Shown here in pieces: positions 15,577-24,748 of a stretch of DNA of 33,396 bases. The notes under the pieces were generated by a model. The model was not told the DNA's origin. It was given only the letters and a program-made list of their open reading frames with translations, and did not search any database. The translations under genes and the position numbers were made by a program. Where the stretch lies: NCBI RefSeq assembly GCF_029433115.1, contig NZ_JARNTV010000041.1, positions 1 through 33,396 of the forward strand, read 5' to 3'. Origin of the DNA: Sphingomonas sp. AOB5 (GTDB taxonomy: Bacteria > Pseudomonadota > Alphaproteobacteria > Sphingomonadales > Sphingomonadaceae). Every line of letters begins with the position of its first letter. Position 1 is the stretch's first letter.

Positions 15577-16308
15577 ATGCATCTGCGCGCCGAAGCCATT
15601 ATCCTGAGCGTCCGCGCGCATGGCGAGCATGGGGCGATCGTGCGCGCGATGACCGAGAGCGACGGGATGCTGGCCGGCTATGTGCGCGGCGGGCGGTCGC
15701 GCAAGCTCAAGCCGGTGCTGCAACCTGCGAATCTGGTGCTGGGCGACTGGCGGGCGCGGACCGAGGAGCAGCTGCCGGGCATGACCGTCGAGCTGATCCA
15801 CAGCCGCGCGCCGATGTTCCGCGAGCCGCTACCCGCCGCCGCGCTCGACTGGGCGACTGCGCTGACAGCGGCGGCGCTGCCCGAGGGACTGGCCTACCCC
15901 CAACTCCACAGCGCGCTCGATGCGGTGCTGTCCGCGGTGGAAGCGGCGCCGGCGGCGCGGGGATGGGCGGTGGCGCTGGTGCGCTACGAGCTGCTGATGC
16001 TGGCCGAGCTCGGCTTCGGACTGGACCTCGAGACCTGCGCCGCGACCGGCGGCACCACCGATCTCGCCTTTGTCAGCCCGAAAAGCGGATCGGCGGTGAG
16101 CCGGGCTGGGGCCTCGGGCTACGAGAACCGGCTGTTCCGGCTGCCGCCCTTCCTCACCGAAGGCGGGCAGGCGGAGTGGCAGGATATCCTCGACGGATTG
16201 CGCATCACCGGCCATTTCCTCGAGCGCGACCTGATGATCGGCAAGGGCGCCGATGCGCTGGCCGCGCGGCAGCGGCTGGTCGATCGGCTGAAGCGGGCAG
16301 TTGCGTAA
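15577..16308 (+). CDS. recO: DNA repair protein RecO
   Basis: The 243-residue protein begins with an OB-fold domain (residues 1-80: [37 protein letters not shown]), followed by a helical domain. RecO works with RecR to load RecA on SSB-coated DNA in the RecF pathway. The zinc-binding cysteines found in some RecO proteins are missing: the matching region [23 protein letters not shown] has only one Cys. A GTAAGG site precedes the ATG. It is followed after 58 bases by leuB. Confidence 0.93.
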   Translation: MHLRAEAIILSVRAHGEHGAIVRAMTESDGMLAGYVRGGRSRKLKPVLQPANLVLGDWRARTEEQLPGMTVELIHSRAPMFREPLPAAALDWATALTAAALPEGLAYPQLHSALDAVLSAVEAAPAARGWAVALVRYELLMLAELGFGLDLETCAATGGTTDLAFVSPKSGSAVSRAGASGYENRLFRLPPFLTEGGQAEWQDILDGLRITGHFLERDLMIGKGADALAARQRLVDRLKRAVA

Positions 16309-16366
16309 CTGGCACAGCGCGGTAATGGCGCTTCGTCCTCCCCGACCTTAGCCTGAAGGAAGTCGA

Positions 16367-17419
16367 ATGCCGCTGATCGCAGTTCTGGGTGGGGACGGTA
16401 TCGGCCCCGAAGTCACCGCCGAGGCACGCCGCGTGCTCGAGATCGTGGTGCCGGGCCTCGACTATGAGGAAGCGCCGGTCGGCGGCGCGGGCTATGACGC
16501 ATCCGGCCACCCGCTGCCCGAGGCGACGCTGGCGCTGGCCAAGCGTGCGGATGCCATCCTGTTCGGCGCGATCGGCGATCCGCGCTACGAGAAGCTGGAG
16601 CGCCATCTGCGCCCCGAAGCCGCGCTGCTGAGCCTGCGCAGCGAGCTGGGCCTGTTCGCCAATATCCGTCCCGCTACGATCTTCCCGGCGCTGGCCGATG
16701 CGTCGTCGCTGAAGCCCGAGGTGGTCAACGGCCTCGACATTGTGATCGTCCGCGAGCTGACCGGCGATGTCTATTTCGGCGAGAAGGGCCAGCGCGTGCT
16801 GGACAACGGCCAGCGGCAGGGCTGGGATATGATGTCCTATGCCGATTACGAGATCCGCCGCATCGCGACCGTGGGCTTCGAGATGGCCAAGCGCCGCAAG
16901 GGCAAGCTGTGCTCGGTCGACAAGGCGAACGTGCTGGAAACGTCGCAGGTGTGGCGCGATGTCGTGATTGAGATGTCGGCGCAATATCCTGAAGTCGCGG
17001 TGACACATATGTACGTCGATAACGCCGCGATGCAGCTCGTTCGCGCACCCACCCAGTTCGACGTGATCGTCACCGGCAATCTGTTCGGCGATATCCTGTC
17101 CGATCAGGCCAGCATGTGCGCGGGATCGATCGGCATGCTGCCCTCCGCGTCGCTGCGCGCCTGGGTGGGCGAGAATGGCATGTACGAGCCGATCCATGGC
17201 TCGGCGCCGGATATCGCCGGGCAGGGCAAGGCCAATCCGTGCGCGGCGATCCTGTCGGCGGCGATGCTGGTGCGCCACTCGCTGGGCGACGAAGCCGCGG
17301 CGCAGCGGATCGAGGCGGCAGTCTCGAAGGCGCTGGACGATGGCGCGCGCACCGCGGATCTGGGCGGCACCCTGTCCACCACCGCGATGGGCGATGCGGT
17401 GATCGAGGCGCTGGCGTGA
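16367..17419 (+). CDS. leuB: 3-isopropylmalate dehydrogenase
   Basis: The 350-residue enzyme oxidises and decarboxylates 3-isopropylmalate with NAD+ in leucine biosynthesis. Motifs are GGDGIGPEV near the start, [31 protein letters not shown] (substrate and metal region), and the C-terminal [23 protein letters not shown] with [18 protein letters not shown] (metal and NAD region). GAAGGAAG lies before the ATG. Other leu genes are not adjacent. The stop overlaps the start of the next gene by GTGA, an unusual coupling of leucine synthesis with a glycosyltransferase gene. Confidence 0.97.
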   Translation: MPLIAVLGGDGIGPEVTAEARRVLEIVVPGLDYEEAPVGGAGYDASGHPLPEATLALAKRADAILFGAIGDPRYEKLERHLRPEAALLSLRSELGLFANIRPATIFPALADASSLKPEVVNGLDIVIVRELTGDVYFGEKGQRVLDNGQRQGWDMMSYADYEIRRIATVGFEMAKRRKGKLCSVDKANVLETSQVWRDVVIEMSAQYPEVAVTHMYVDNAAMQLVRAPTQFDVIVTGNLFGDILSDQASMCAGSIGMLPSASLRAWVGENGMYEPIHGSAPDIAGQGKANPCAAILSAAMLVRHSLGDEAAAQRIEAAVSKALDDGARTADLGGTLSTTAMGDAVIEALA

Positions 17420-18519
17420 AGCCTGACCTGCTCGAACTTGCGGTCGTCATCCCGACGTTCAACGAGCGCGCCAATGTGCCGCGCCTGATCGCTGCGCTCG
17501 ACGCGGCGCTGGCGGGGCGCAATTGGGAAGCGATCTTCGTGGACGACAACAGCCCGGACGGCACCGCGGATGCGGCGCGCGAGCTGGGCCGGGCCGACAG
17601 CCGGGTTCGGGTGATTCAGCGGATCGGGCGGCGTGGGCTTTCCTCGGCCTGTGTCGAGGGCATGTGCGCCACCGCCGCGCCGATGGTGGCGGTGATCGAC
17701 GGCGACATGCAGCATGACGAGACGCTGCTGCCGAAGATGCTCGATGCGCTGGAAGCCGACGATGCGCTGGACGTGGTGGTCGGATCGCGCTTCGTCGATG
17801 GCGGCGGCACGGGCGAGTGGGACAAGGATCGCGTGGCCAAATCGGCTTTCGCGACAAGGCTTTCACGGCAGGTGCTGAAGGCCGATCTGAGCGACCCGAT
17901 GAGCGGCTTCTTCATGATCCGCGCCAGCGTGCTGCGCGAGATGGTGCCGATCCTGTCGGCGATCGGCTTCAAGATCCTGCTCGACATCATGACCGCCAGC
18001 CCGAAGCCGCTGAAATTCCTCGAGCTGCCTTATGTGTTCCGCACGCGCGAGCTGGGCGAGAGCAAGCTCGATCACGTCGTGGCGATGGAATATCTGATCG
18101 CGCTGTACGACCGGATGTTCGGTAATATCGTGCCGGTGCGCTTCGCGATGTTCTCTGCGATCGGGGCGCTGGGCGCGGGGGTGCACTTCGCGGTGCTGGG
18201 GCTGCTGTTCGGGCTGAACCTGACCAATTTCGTCGCGGCGACCATCGTCGCAACATTGGTGGCGATGACCTTCAACTTCTTCCTGAACAACGCACTGACC
18301 TATCGCGAGCAACGGCTGAAGGGCGCGAAGGCGTTGCTGGGCGGCTGGGTGTCGTTCTGCCTGGTCTGCGCGGTGGGCGCGGTGGCCAATGTCGGCGTGG
18401 CTTCGTTCATGCACGACGTTCAGCATGGCGACTGGCGCTTCGCGGCGCTGGCTGGGATTCTGGTGTCGGCGGTGTGGAACTTCGTGCTGTCGTCGCGCTT
18501 CACTTGGGGAAGGTATTGA
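17416..18519 (+). CDS. GT2 polyprenyl-phosphate mannose/glucose synthase-like protein with GtrA domain
   Basis: The 367-residue protein starts at GTG 17416 inside the leuB stop. Residues 1-230 are a GT2 domain like dolichol-phosphate mannose synthase: [22 protein letters not shown] (41-50), DGDMQHD (95-101) and DPMSGFFMI. It would transfer a sugar from a nucleotide donor to a polyprenyl phosphate. Residues about 238-365 form a four-helix GtrA-like membrane domain ([35 protein letters not shown]), thought to move the lipid-linked sugar or anchor the enzyme. The fusion is common in bacteria. A PMT-type enzyme that could use the product lies convergent just downstream. The sugar is not determinable. 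Confidence 0.9.
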   Translation: MKPDLLELAVVIPTFNERANVPRLIAALDAALAGRNWEAIFVDDNSPDGTADAARELGRADSRVRVIQRIGRRGLSSACVEGMCATAAPMVAVIDGDMQHDETLLPKMLDALEADDALDVVVGSRFVDGGGTGEWDKDRVAKSAFATRLSRQVLKADLSDPMSGFFMIRASVLREMVPILSAIGFKILLDIMTASPKPLKFLELPYVFRTRELGESKLDHVVAMEYLIALYDRMFGNIVPVRFAMFSAIGALGAGVHFAVLGLLFGLNLTNFVAATIVATLVAMTFNFFLNNALTYREQRLKGAKALLGGWVSFCLVCAVGAVANVGVASFMHDVQHGDWRFAALAGILVSAVWNFVLSSRFTWGRY

Positions 18520-18530
18520 AGCTCCTATAT

Positions 18531-18650
18531 CCTCCCCCGCCAGGGGGAGGTGGCAGGCGAAGCCTGACGGAGGGGGAGGTGGTCAATCACGCTTGTTTGG
18601 AGTCCGCCCCCTCCGTCGCCTGCGGCGACACCTCCCCCTGGCGGGGGAGG
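18531..18650. repeat. Structured palindromic repeat, copy B
   Basis: The two outer 20-base arms (18531-18550 and 18631-18650) are perfect reverse complements and each folds into a hairpin. Inner hairpins are CAGGC-GAA-GCCTG and GTCGC-CTGC-GGCGAC, with G and C runs between. It lies between convergent GT2-GtrA and PMT genes and may also act as a terminator. The order of hairpins matches copy A at 15431-15558, though many stem bases differ. Confidence 0.88.
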
Positions 18651-18661
18651 ATTGAGATGTT

Positions 18662-19963
18662 TCAGCGCCAGCTGTCGAACCACATCCAGTGTTCGAACGC
18701 ACGCCCGTCCGATAGCGGCATGGCGGAGATGATCGGGTAGAAATAGACGAACAACAGCAATGCGGCGGCGAGGAACCATTCCTCGTAACCGCGCTTGCGG
18801 CCCGCATCGTAGCGATCGAATGCCACCGGCAGCGCGAAGCAGATGAAGATGCCGGAGAGGTGGTAGTAATAAAAGAAGCCGAGCGACTTCGGGATCACGA
18901 TGTAGATCGCCAGCGACGCGATCCATAGCAGCGCCATCGCCAGCGGCAGGATCGCGCGGGTGCGGAACCAGTTCCACAGGCAATAGCCGACCGCGATCAG
19001 CCCGCCCCACATGATCATCGGATTGCCGATCAGCAGCACGCCGCGCTGCGCACCGTTGTTATATTCGTAGAGATACCAGATCGGCCGCTCCATGATCGGC
19101 CAGCTCCACCAGTCGGACTGATAGGTGTGGTGGCTCAGCACCTGGGTCTGCGCCGCGTACATCGCCTGCTGGTACGGGATCAGCGTTTCCAGCGTCATCG
19201 GTTCGAAGGCGTAGAAAAAGGCCGGGGCGAAGGTGAACAGATAGACCGCGATGCTGACCACGCCCATCAGCAACAGGCCGGGGATGGTGGCGAGACCCTG
19301 CCAGTGCGGCTGGCCCTTGCCGCCGAGTGCCGTGGTGACCGGCTTCTTCGCGTGGACCGCGTCGCGCACCCGGATCACGATGAAGGCAAGGCCCGCCAGC
19401 GCGACATAGGGGATAGCGGCCCATTTCACGCCGACCGCGAGGCCCAGCAGCACGCTGCCGCCGATCCAGCGCCAAAGCACCTGTTTCGTCGTCTCCCCGC
19501 GCATTGCCCACAGGAACACGACCATCGCCCACAGGATGAAGACGCCAAGGAAGATGTCTAGCATCGCGATCCGCGATTGGATGAACAGCGTTTGGTTCAG
19601 CATCAGCAGGATCGCGGCGATCACCGCGGGGCGAACCGCGCCCGCCAGCAACAGCATGAAGGTGAAACCGCCCACCACCGTCATCGCGCCCGCGACCGCG
19701 GACATGATCCGCCAGCCGAACGGATCGTCGCCGAACAGCTCGATACCCCAGGCGATGATCTGCTTGGCGACCAGCGGGTGTTCGGTGTTGCGCGGAAATT
19801 CCAGCTCGATCAGCGCGCGCGCGGCGGGGACGTAATGTTCCTCGTCGAAGAAGGGGATGGTCGGCTGGCCGATATGGAAGCCGAACAGCAGCAACGCGGC
19901 GAGCCCGATCAGGGCGGCGAGGAGCAGCGGGCGATCGGCCAGGGCCTTGATGCGATCGAGCAT
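18662..19963 (-). CDS. PMT-family (dolichyl-phosphate-mannose-protein mannosyltransferase-like) glycosyltransferase
   Basis: The 433-residue polytopic membrane protein has about ten helices. The first extracytoplasmic loop holds the acidic pair of GT39/PMT enzymes, Asp40-Glu41 in IPFFDEEHYVPAARAL, followed by EHPLVAKQIIAWGIELFGDDPFGWR, typical of the family. These enzymes transfer a sugar from a polyprenyl-phosphate donor to protein or lipid on the periplasmic side. The protein or lipid acceptor cannot be told from sequence. CTATCG ends 7 bases before the ATG and no ribosome site is present. The gene is convergent with the likely donor-making GT2 gene. Confidence 0.9.
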   Translation of the reverse strand: MLDRIKALADRPLLLAALIGLAALLLFGFHIGQPTIPFFDEEHYVPAARALIELEFPRNTEHPLVAKQIIAWGIELFGDDPFGWRIMSAVAGAMTVVGGFTFMLLLAGAVRPAVIAAILLMLNQTLFIQSRIAMLDIFLGVFILWAMVVFLWAMRGETTKQVLWRWIGGSVLLGLAVGVKWAAIPYVALAGLAFIVIRVRDAVHAKKPVTTALGGKGQPHWQGLATIPGLLLMGVVSIAVYLFTFAPAFFYAFEPMTLETLIPYQQAMYAAQTQVLSHHTYQSDWWSWPIMERPIWYLYEYNNGAQRGVLLIGNPMIMWGGLIAVGYCLWNWFRTRAILPLAMALLWIASLAIYIVIPKSLGFFYYYHLSGIFICFALPVAFDRYDAGRKRGYEEWFLAAALLLFVYFYPIISAMPLSDGRAFEHWMWFDSWR

Positions 19964-20075
19964 GGCGGATCGATAGCCGGTCCTTTGGCCGACAAAAAGC
20001 GCAATCCTGATCCATGCCGGTGGATTTCGTACGGTGCCGGGTGGCCGCTTCGGACACCGCCGATCCGCGCCATGC

Positions 20076-20105
20076 TTGACGCGGGCGGCTCCCCCGCCGC
20101 AAAGC
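20076..20105 (+). promoter_or_regulatory. Candidate promoter of metZ, leaderless arrangement
   Basis: TTGACG (20076-20081), an 18-base spacer and CAAAGC (20100-20105) end 7 bases before the ATG at 20113, which places the predicted transcript start at or next to the start codon. No Shine-Dalgarno sequence is present. The spacer holds GCGGG/CCCGC. The layout resembles the atpI promoter. Confidence 0.55.
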
Positions 20106-20112
20106 GGCTGCC

Positions 20113-21318
20113 ATGAAGCGTCATACCGGCCAGGACCGTAGCGTCACCCAGAACTGGAAGCCCGCAACCCGGGCGATCCGCGGCGGAACCGCGCGTTCCG
20201 AGTTCGGCGAAACCAGCGAAGCGCTCTTCCTCACCTCGGGCTATGCCTATGATTGCGCGGGCGACGCCGCTGCGCGCTTCTCGGGCGATCAGGTCGGCAT
20301 GACCTATTCGCGGCTGCAGAACCCGACGGTGCAGATGCTGGAGGAGCGCATCGCGCTGATCGAGGGTGCCGAGGCGTGCCGCACCATGGCGACAGGCATG
20401 GCGGCGATGACCGCGGTGCTGCTGTGCCAGCTCCAGACCGGCGACCATATCGTTGCGGGCCGTGCCGCCTTCGGTTCGTGCCGCTGGCTGACCGATACGC
20501 TGCTGCCGCGCTTCGGCATCTGCGTGACCATCGTCGATGCCCGCGATCCGCAGCAGTTCCAGGACGCGATCCGCCCCGAGACCAAGCTGTTCTTCTTCGA
20601 GACCCCGGCCAATCCAACGATGGACGTGGTGGACCTGAGGGCAGTGTGCGACATCGCCCGCGCCAACGGCATCCTGAGCGTCGTCGACAATGCCTTCGCC
20701 ACGCCCGCGCTGCAGCGGCCGATGGAGTTCGGCGCCGACGTGACCGCCTATTCCGCCACCAAGATGATGGACGGGCAGGGCCGCGTGCTGGCGGGTGCCG
20801 TGTGCGGGACGCAGGACTTCATCGACAATGTGCTGCTGCCTTTCACCCGCAACACCGGGCCGACGCTCAGCGCGTTCAATGCCTGGGTGGTGCTGAAGGG
20901 GCTGGAGACGCTCGACCTGCGCATCCGCCGCCAGAGCGAGAATTCGCTGAAGGTCGGCAGCTTCCTCGAAACCCGCGTGCCGCGCATCCTGCATCCGGGC
21001 CTGCCCAGCCATCCGCAGCACAATCTGGCGATGAGCCAGATGGACGCCTGCGGCCCGATCTTCGCGTTCGAAGTCGAGGGCCGGAAGCAGGCGCACGGCT
21101 TGCTTGATGCGCTGGGGCTGATCGACATCTCGAACAATATCGGCGACTCGCGCTCGCTGATGACCCATCCGGCATCGACCACGCACAGCAGCGTCGCCGA
21201 GGACAAGCGCCTGGAAATGGGCGTGACCGAGGGCATGCTGCGCCTGAACGTGGGCCTCGAGGATCCCGAAGATCTGATCGCCGATCTCGATCAGGCACTA
21301 AAGGTGGTCGGCCTGTGA
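20113..21318 (+). CDS. metZ: O-succinylhomoserine sulfhydrylase
   Basis: The 401-residue enzyme of the Cys/Met PLP family makes homocysteine from O-succinylhomoserine and sulfide in methionine synthesis. Motifs: TRAIRGGTARSEFGETSEALFLTSGY near the N-terminus, YSRLQNPTVQMLEERIA, GMAAMTA, FFFETPANPTMDVVDL and the PLP lysine Lys217 in YSATKMMDGQGR. The ALFLTSGYAYD start and the SATKxxDGQGR site favour MetZ over cystathionine gamma-synthase. It overlaps apaG by GTGA. The metZ-apaG order is common in alphaproteobacteria. Confidence 0.95.
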   Translation: MKRHTGQDRSVTQNWKPATRAIRGGTARSEFGETSEALFLTSGYAYDCAGDAAARFSGDQVGMTYSRLQNPTVQMLEERIALIEGAEACRTMATGMAAMTAVLLCQLQTGDHIVAGRAAFGSCRWLTDTLLPRFGICVTIVDARDPQQFQDAIRPETKLFFFETPANPTMDVVDLRAVCDIARANGILSVVDNAFATPALQRPMEFGADVTAYSATKMMDGQGRVLAGAVCGTQDFIDNVLLPFTRNTGPTLSAFNAWVVLKGLETLDLRIRRQSENSLKVGSFLETRVPRILHPGLPSHPQHNLAMSQMDACGPIFAFEVEGRKQAHGLLDALGLIDISNNIGDSRSLMTHPASTTHSSVAEDKRLEMGVTEGMLRLNVGLEDPEDLIADLDQALKVVGL

Positions 21319-21719
21319 TCATGAAGGCACTGTTCAACGAGGAAGCCGAGACGCGCGGGATCACCGTGCGGGTCTCGGTCTCGTACCTCCCCGAACAGTC
21401 CGAACCCGATCGCGGCCGCTGGTTCTGGGCCTATCATATCCGCATCGAGAATGACGGGCCGTCCACGGTGCAGCTGCTCACGCGCCACTGGATCATCACC
21501 GACGGGCGCGGGCACCAGCATTCGGTGGAAGGCGAAGGCGTGGTCGGCGAACAGCCGATGATCGCGCCGGGCGCGAGCTTCGACTATGTCTCGCGCTGCC
21601 CGCTGGCGACGCCGACCGGCAACATGCAGGGCAGCTATCACATGGTCGCCGAGGACGGCGAAGGCTTCGACGTGGCGATCCCCAAATTCGCGCTGCTGGC
21701 GCCGGCGGTGGCGGGATGA
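21315..21719 (+). CDS. apaG: ApaG protein
   Basis: The 134-residue protein is a single beta-sandwich domain. Typical ApaG features are FWAYHIRIENDGPSTVQLLTRHWIITDGRG, the GEGVVGEQPMIAPGASFDYVS stretch and PLATPTGNMQGSY. ApaG is linked to Co2+/Mg2+ tolerance in enteric bacteria, and its molecular role remains unclear. I place the start at GTG 21315, overlapping metZ; ATG 21321 is an alternative two codons on. Confidence 0.95.
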   Translation: MIMKALFNEEAETRGITVRVSVSYLPEQSEPDRGRWFWAYHIRIENDGPSTVQLLTRHWIITDGRGHQHSVEGEGVVGEQPMIAPGASFDYVSRCPLATPTGNMQGSYHMVAEDGEGFDVAIPKFALLAPAVAG

Positions 21720-21771
21720 CCCGCGTCTCGTCCGCTGCGAGCACAGTTGCGGAGCTTCACCGCGCACAATT

Positions 21772-21798
21772 GTTTCTCGGCTTCGCTCGAAACGAACG
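21772..21798. repeat. Short imperfect palindrome of a sphingomonad-type repeat
   Basis: GTTTCTCG, GCTTCG and CTCGAAAC form an imperfect palindrome ending in GAACGG, between apaG and the LysR gene. From memory, near-identical short repeats are scattered in sphingomonad genomes. No second copy was noticed in this window. Confidence 0.55.
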
Positions 21799-21819
21799 GT
21801 GGAGTAGGGCGCGGGCGAT

Positions 21820-22611
21820 ATGAAGCGGACCCATCTTCCCCTGAACGGCCTGCGCGTGCTCGACGCGGCGGCCCGGCATTTGTCGTTCACTCGTGCAGCC
21901 GACGAGCTGGCGGTGACCCCGGCGGCAGTCGGGCAGCAGATCCGTGCGCTGGAGGATACGCTGGGCGTCGTCCTGTTCCGCCGCACCACCAAGGGGCTGG
22001 AACTGACGCCGGAGGGCGAAGCGGGCCTCGCCGCGCTGCGTGCGGGCTTCCTGCAGTTCGAGGAATCGGTGCGGGCGATGCAGGCCGGGCAATCGTCCAA
22101 GTCGCTGACCATCGCCGCGCCGCGCGACCTGACGGCCAAATGGCTGATGCCGCGGCTGGCCGAGATCGCGCGCGGCGATGGCGAGATCCGCTTCGTGCTG
22201 GTGCCCGCCGACGACGCGATCGACTTCACCGAAGCCAATCTCGATCTCGCGATCCGCTGGGGCGAAGGCCCGGGCGAGCATGAGGGCGAGGCGCTGGAAA
22301 GCGACGGCATGGTCACGGTCGAGGCACCCGGTGGCGGGATCGACACCGCGATCGCCTGGCCCGGATGTCTGGCCGAAGACGCCGGATCGCTGGTCCGCGT
22401 CGCCGATGCGGGCCTCGCGCTCGATGCCGCGGCGCAGGGGCTGGGCCGGGCGACGGTACCCGAGCTGCTGGCGCGCGGCGATATCGAAGCGGGCCGGGTG
22501 GCGATGATCGGCGAGGCGCGCTCGTCGCGGCTCGGCTATTGGCTGGTCGCGCCGCTGCCCCAATGGCGGCAGAAGAAGGTCAAGTCGCTGGTCGAAGCGC
22601 TGGGCGCGTGA
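21820..22611 (+). CDS. LysR-family transcriptional regulator (GcvA-like)
   Basis: The 263-residue protein has an N-terminal winged helix-turn-helix (residues 1-65: LNGLRVLDAAARHLSFTRAADELAVTPAAVGQQIRALED, LFRRTTKGLELTPEG), like the GcvA/AmpR branch. The substrate-binding part is short, about 170 residues against the usual 200 or more, with LTIAAPRDLTAKWLMPRLAEIARGDGEIRFVLVP and DLAIRWGEG. The effector is unknown. It overlaps the next gene by GTGA, so unlike most LysR genes it is co-transcribed with its neighbour rather than divergent. AGGG upstream is a weak ribosome site. Confidence 0.88.
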   Translation: MKRTHLPLNGLRVLDAAARHLSFTRAADELAVTPAAVGQQIRALEDTLGVVLFRRTTKGLELTPEGEAGLAALRAGFLQFEESVRAMQAGQSSKSLTIAAPRDLTAKWLMPRLAEIARGDGEIRFVLVPADDAIDFTEANLDLAIRWGEGPGEHEGEALESDGMVTVEAPGGGIDTAIAWPGCLAEDAGSLVRVADAGLALDAAAQGLGRATVPELLARGDIEAGRVAMIGEARSSRLGYWLVAPLPQWRQKKVKSLVEALGA

Positions 22612-23147
22612 CCCCGCGCGAGACGCCCGTTCTGACGAGCGAGCGGCTGATCTTGCGGCCCCGCAGCGTGGCGGATGCAGCGGCGTTGCACGCGATCTTC
22701 AGCGATGTCGAATTGATGCACTGGTGGTCCAGCGCCGCGCACGAGCGGATGGAACAGACCGTCGAAGAGATTTCGCGCGAACGGCCGGGCTGGCGCGCAT
22801 GGGCGATCACGCTGAAGGGAGACGACACCGCCATCGGCACCGTCGCCGTGGGCGAGAAGCGGCAGGGCAATGTCGCCGAGATCGGCTATATCCTCAACCG
22901 CGCGCATTGGGGCGGGGGGATCGCGCGCGAAGCGGTGAGCCGGGTGATCGACCAGATCTTTGACGAGGGACAGCGCCGCGTGTTTGCCGATACCGATCCG
23001 GATAACGTCGCTTCGCGCGGTCTGCTGGAGCGGTTGGGCTTCAAGCTGGAAGGCTATCTGCGGCAGGAATGGGAAACCCATATCGGCGTGCGCGACACGA
23101 CGCTGTACGGCCTGCTGCGCGACGACTGGATTGCGAGCCGCTCATGA
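22608..23147 (+). CDS. GNAT acetyltransferase, RimJ/RimL-like
   Basis: The 179-residue protein has the Acetyltransf_3 fold: TPVLTSERLILRPRSVADAAALHAIF, IGTVAVGEKRQGNVAEIGYILNRAHWGGGIAREAV (the acetyl-CoA loop is within RAHWGGGIARE), and VFADTDPDNVASRGLLERLGFKLEGY. It would transfer an acetyl group from acetyl-CoA to an amine or N-terminus; the target is unknown. The GTG start lies in the LysR stop. Confidence 0.88.
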   Translation: MTPRETPVLTSERLILRPRSVADAAALHAIFSDVELMHWWSSAAHERMEQTVEEISRERPGWRAWAITLKGDDTAIGTVAVGEKRQGNVAEIGYILNRAHWGGGIAREAVSRVIDQIFDEGQRRVFADTDPDNVASRGLLERLGFKLEGYLRQEWETHIGVRDTTLYGLLRDDWIASRS

Positions 23148-23398
23148 CCCCGCCCGACCTGAAGGATCCGGTCCAGCGCGCCGCCTATCGGCAGGAACTG
23201 CGCGGCGTCGCGGTGGGCCTGCGGCGGACCGGCGTCGCGCTGGCGGCCATCGGGGGCATGATCGCGCTGGTACGGCTCTATGCCTGGCCCGAGATGCCCG
23301 CTCTAGTGCCGGGCGCGGTGGTCGGCGTGGGGCTGATGACGATGATCGCCGCCATCGCCGCACGCACGAAATATCACCAGCTACGGATGCGCGGTTAG
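23144..23398 (+). CDS. Small two-helix membrane protein
   Basis: The 84-residue protein overlaps the GNAT stop by ATGA. It has a short polar N-terminus (MTPPDLKDPVQRAAYRQELRGVA) and two hydrophobic segments at about 29-43 and 52-70. No family is recognised. The last bases overlap the stop of the convergent serine hydrolase gene. It forms a LysR-GNAT-membrane protein unit. Confidence 0.7.
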   Translation: MTPPDLKDPVQRAAYRQELRGVAVGLRRTGVALAAIGGMIALVRLYAWPEMPALVPGAVVGVGLMTMIAAIAARTKYHQLRMRG

Positions 23399-24723
23399 GG
23401 TGCCGGGGGCGCCGCCAGTTCCACCGCGCGGCCGATCAGCGTGGCGAAGCGGGCATCTTCGACCGCGGCAGCCGGATTGCTCCAGCTTCCGGTGACGACG
23501 TACCAGTTGCCGTCCTTGCCCTCGAGCAGCATCGTCATGTGGATCACGCCGGGTTCGGAGCCGCCCTTGTAGCCCACGCTCTTCCAGCGCGCGGCGACGG
23601 CCGGGCCGACGCCGGGATTGATGCCCAGGATCTTGCGCGCCTCCGCACCCGCGCCACTGGCGGTGTTGCGGCGGATCCAGTCCATCACCCGCACCATGTC
23701 CGACGGGGTGGCGAACCATTCCAGCCGGTCGATCAGGATCGGCTTGCCGTCGCGGAACAGCGTTGGGGAAATGTCGGTGATCGGCGCGCTGGTCACTTCG
23801 CCGTCGAGCATGCGGCGGCGGCCGGTGGCGTCGAGCGCGAGATAGCGCTCGGCCATGCTGGGAATGCCCTTCAGCTTGAACATCTCCAGCGTCGACATGA
23901 ACGGGATCATACCTGCGGGATCGGCGACGCCGGTGACGCGTAGCATCGCCTCGACGCGAGTGCGGCCGACCAGATGGAGCAGGATATCGGTCGCGCTGTT
24001 GTCGCTGATCGAGATCATCTTCGACGCCAGCTCGCGCAGGCTGATCTTCGTGCCTGCGGGCAGGAGCGTATAGGTGCCGCCGGGCAGGGGGCGCCCGTCC
24101 AGCGTGACCATGTCGTCCCATTTGCGCTCGCCGGCATTGGTCGCGCGGATCAGCTCGGCGAGGATGATCAGCTTGAAGCCCGATCCCAAGGCGAAGGGGC
24201 GCTCACTATTGTCGCCGGCGATCAGCGTGGGCGCGCCGTCGCCGAGCCGGGCATAGGCGAAGCCGGTGCTGCCGGGCAGTGCGCGCAGCGTGGTGCGGAC
24301 CGCATCGATGCTCGCCTCGCGCCCGGAAAGTCCGGTGAAGCGCAAGGTGCTGACCTGATGCGGCGGGGTGGCGTCGACGCCGATCACGCCGCTGGCGGTG
24401 CCGTCGCGGAAGCCGAGCACGATCTCCGCTACCCAGGGCGATTTGACCGTCACCGATTCCACGCGCGTAACCGGGCCGAGCGTCGCGACGACCTGCGTGA
24501 TGGTCTGGTCCATCTGCGCCTTGGGCACCATCGCGCGGAAGCCCGGCGCGAAATAGGCTTCATAATCGCCCTTGCCCTGGAACAGCGTGACCAGTTCGGC
24601 GAGGCGCGTCTTGAGCTGCTCGGATGCGACCGGCGCGGCTTCCTGAGTCGCGGGGGCGGTCTGCGCCAGTGCCGGGACGACCGGCAGGGTGGCGAGCATC
24701 AGCGTTGCGATGGCGAATCTCAT
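23395..24723 (-). CDS. Class-A beta-lactamase-like serine hydrolase, secreted
   Basis: The 442-residue protein has a signal peptide (residues 1-20, ending PALA-QT). An N-terminal domain of about 120 residues resembles the accessory domains of such hydrolases. A C-terminal penicillin-binding/class-A-like domain follows: Ser181-x-x-Lys184 (LGSGFKLI), Ser240-Asp241-Asn242 (ISISDNSA) and Lys386-Gly387-Gly388 (YKGGSEPG). All three active-site motifs are present, but the typical glutamate-bearing omega loop is not evident, and it is much longer than true lactamases. I would not call it a resistance enzyme; a peptidoglycan or ester hydrolase role is possible. AGGGAG lies before the ATG and there is a good promoter at 24749-24778. 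Confidence 0.85.
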   Translation of the reverse strand: MRFAIATLMLATLPVVPALAQTAPATQEAAPVASEQLKTRLAELVTLFQGKGDYEAYFAPGFRAMVPKAQMDQTITQVVATLGPVTRVESVTVKSPWVAEIVLGFRDGTASGVIGVDATPPHQVSTLRFTGLSGREASIDAVRTTLRALPGSTGFAYARLGDGAPTLIAGDNSERPFALGSGFKLIILAELIRATNAGERKWDDMVTLDGRPLPGGTYTLLPAGTKISLRELASKMISISDNSATDILLHLVGRTRVEAMLRVTGVADPAGMIPFMSTLEMFKLKGIPSMAERYLALDATGRRRMLDGEVTSAPITDISPTLFRDGKPILIDRLEWFATPSDMVRVMDWIRRNTASGAGAEARKILGINPGVGPAVAARWKSVGYKGGSEPGVIHMTMLLEGKDGNWYVVTGSWSNPAAAVEDARFATLIGRAVELAAPPAP

Positions 24724-24748
24724 CGTTCGAATCTCCCTGTTCGATATA

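Noticed and set aside
16205..17278. A 357-codon minus-strand frame over leuB
   Set aside because: The product is His/Arg/Gln-rich and lacks any motif; leuB on the other strand is complete and conserved.
19964..20112. A SAM riboswitch before metZ
   Set aside because: metZ genes in alphaproteobacteria can carry one, but I could not match the known SAM-II or SAM/SAH cores here, and the promoter appears to lie right at the start codon, leaving no leader.
23395..24723. Reading the serine hydrolase as an antibiotic-resistance beta-lactamase
   Set aside because: The three active-site motifs are present, but the length, extra N-terminal domain and unclear omega-loop glutamate do not support that call.
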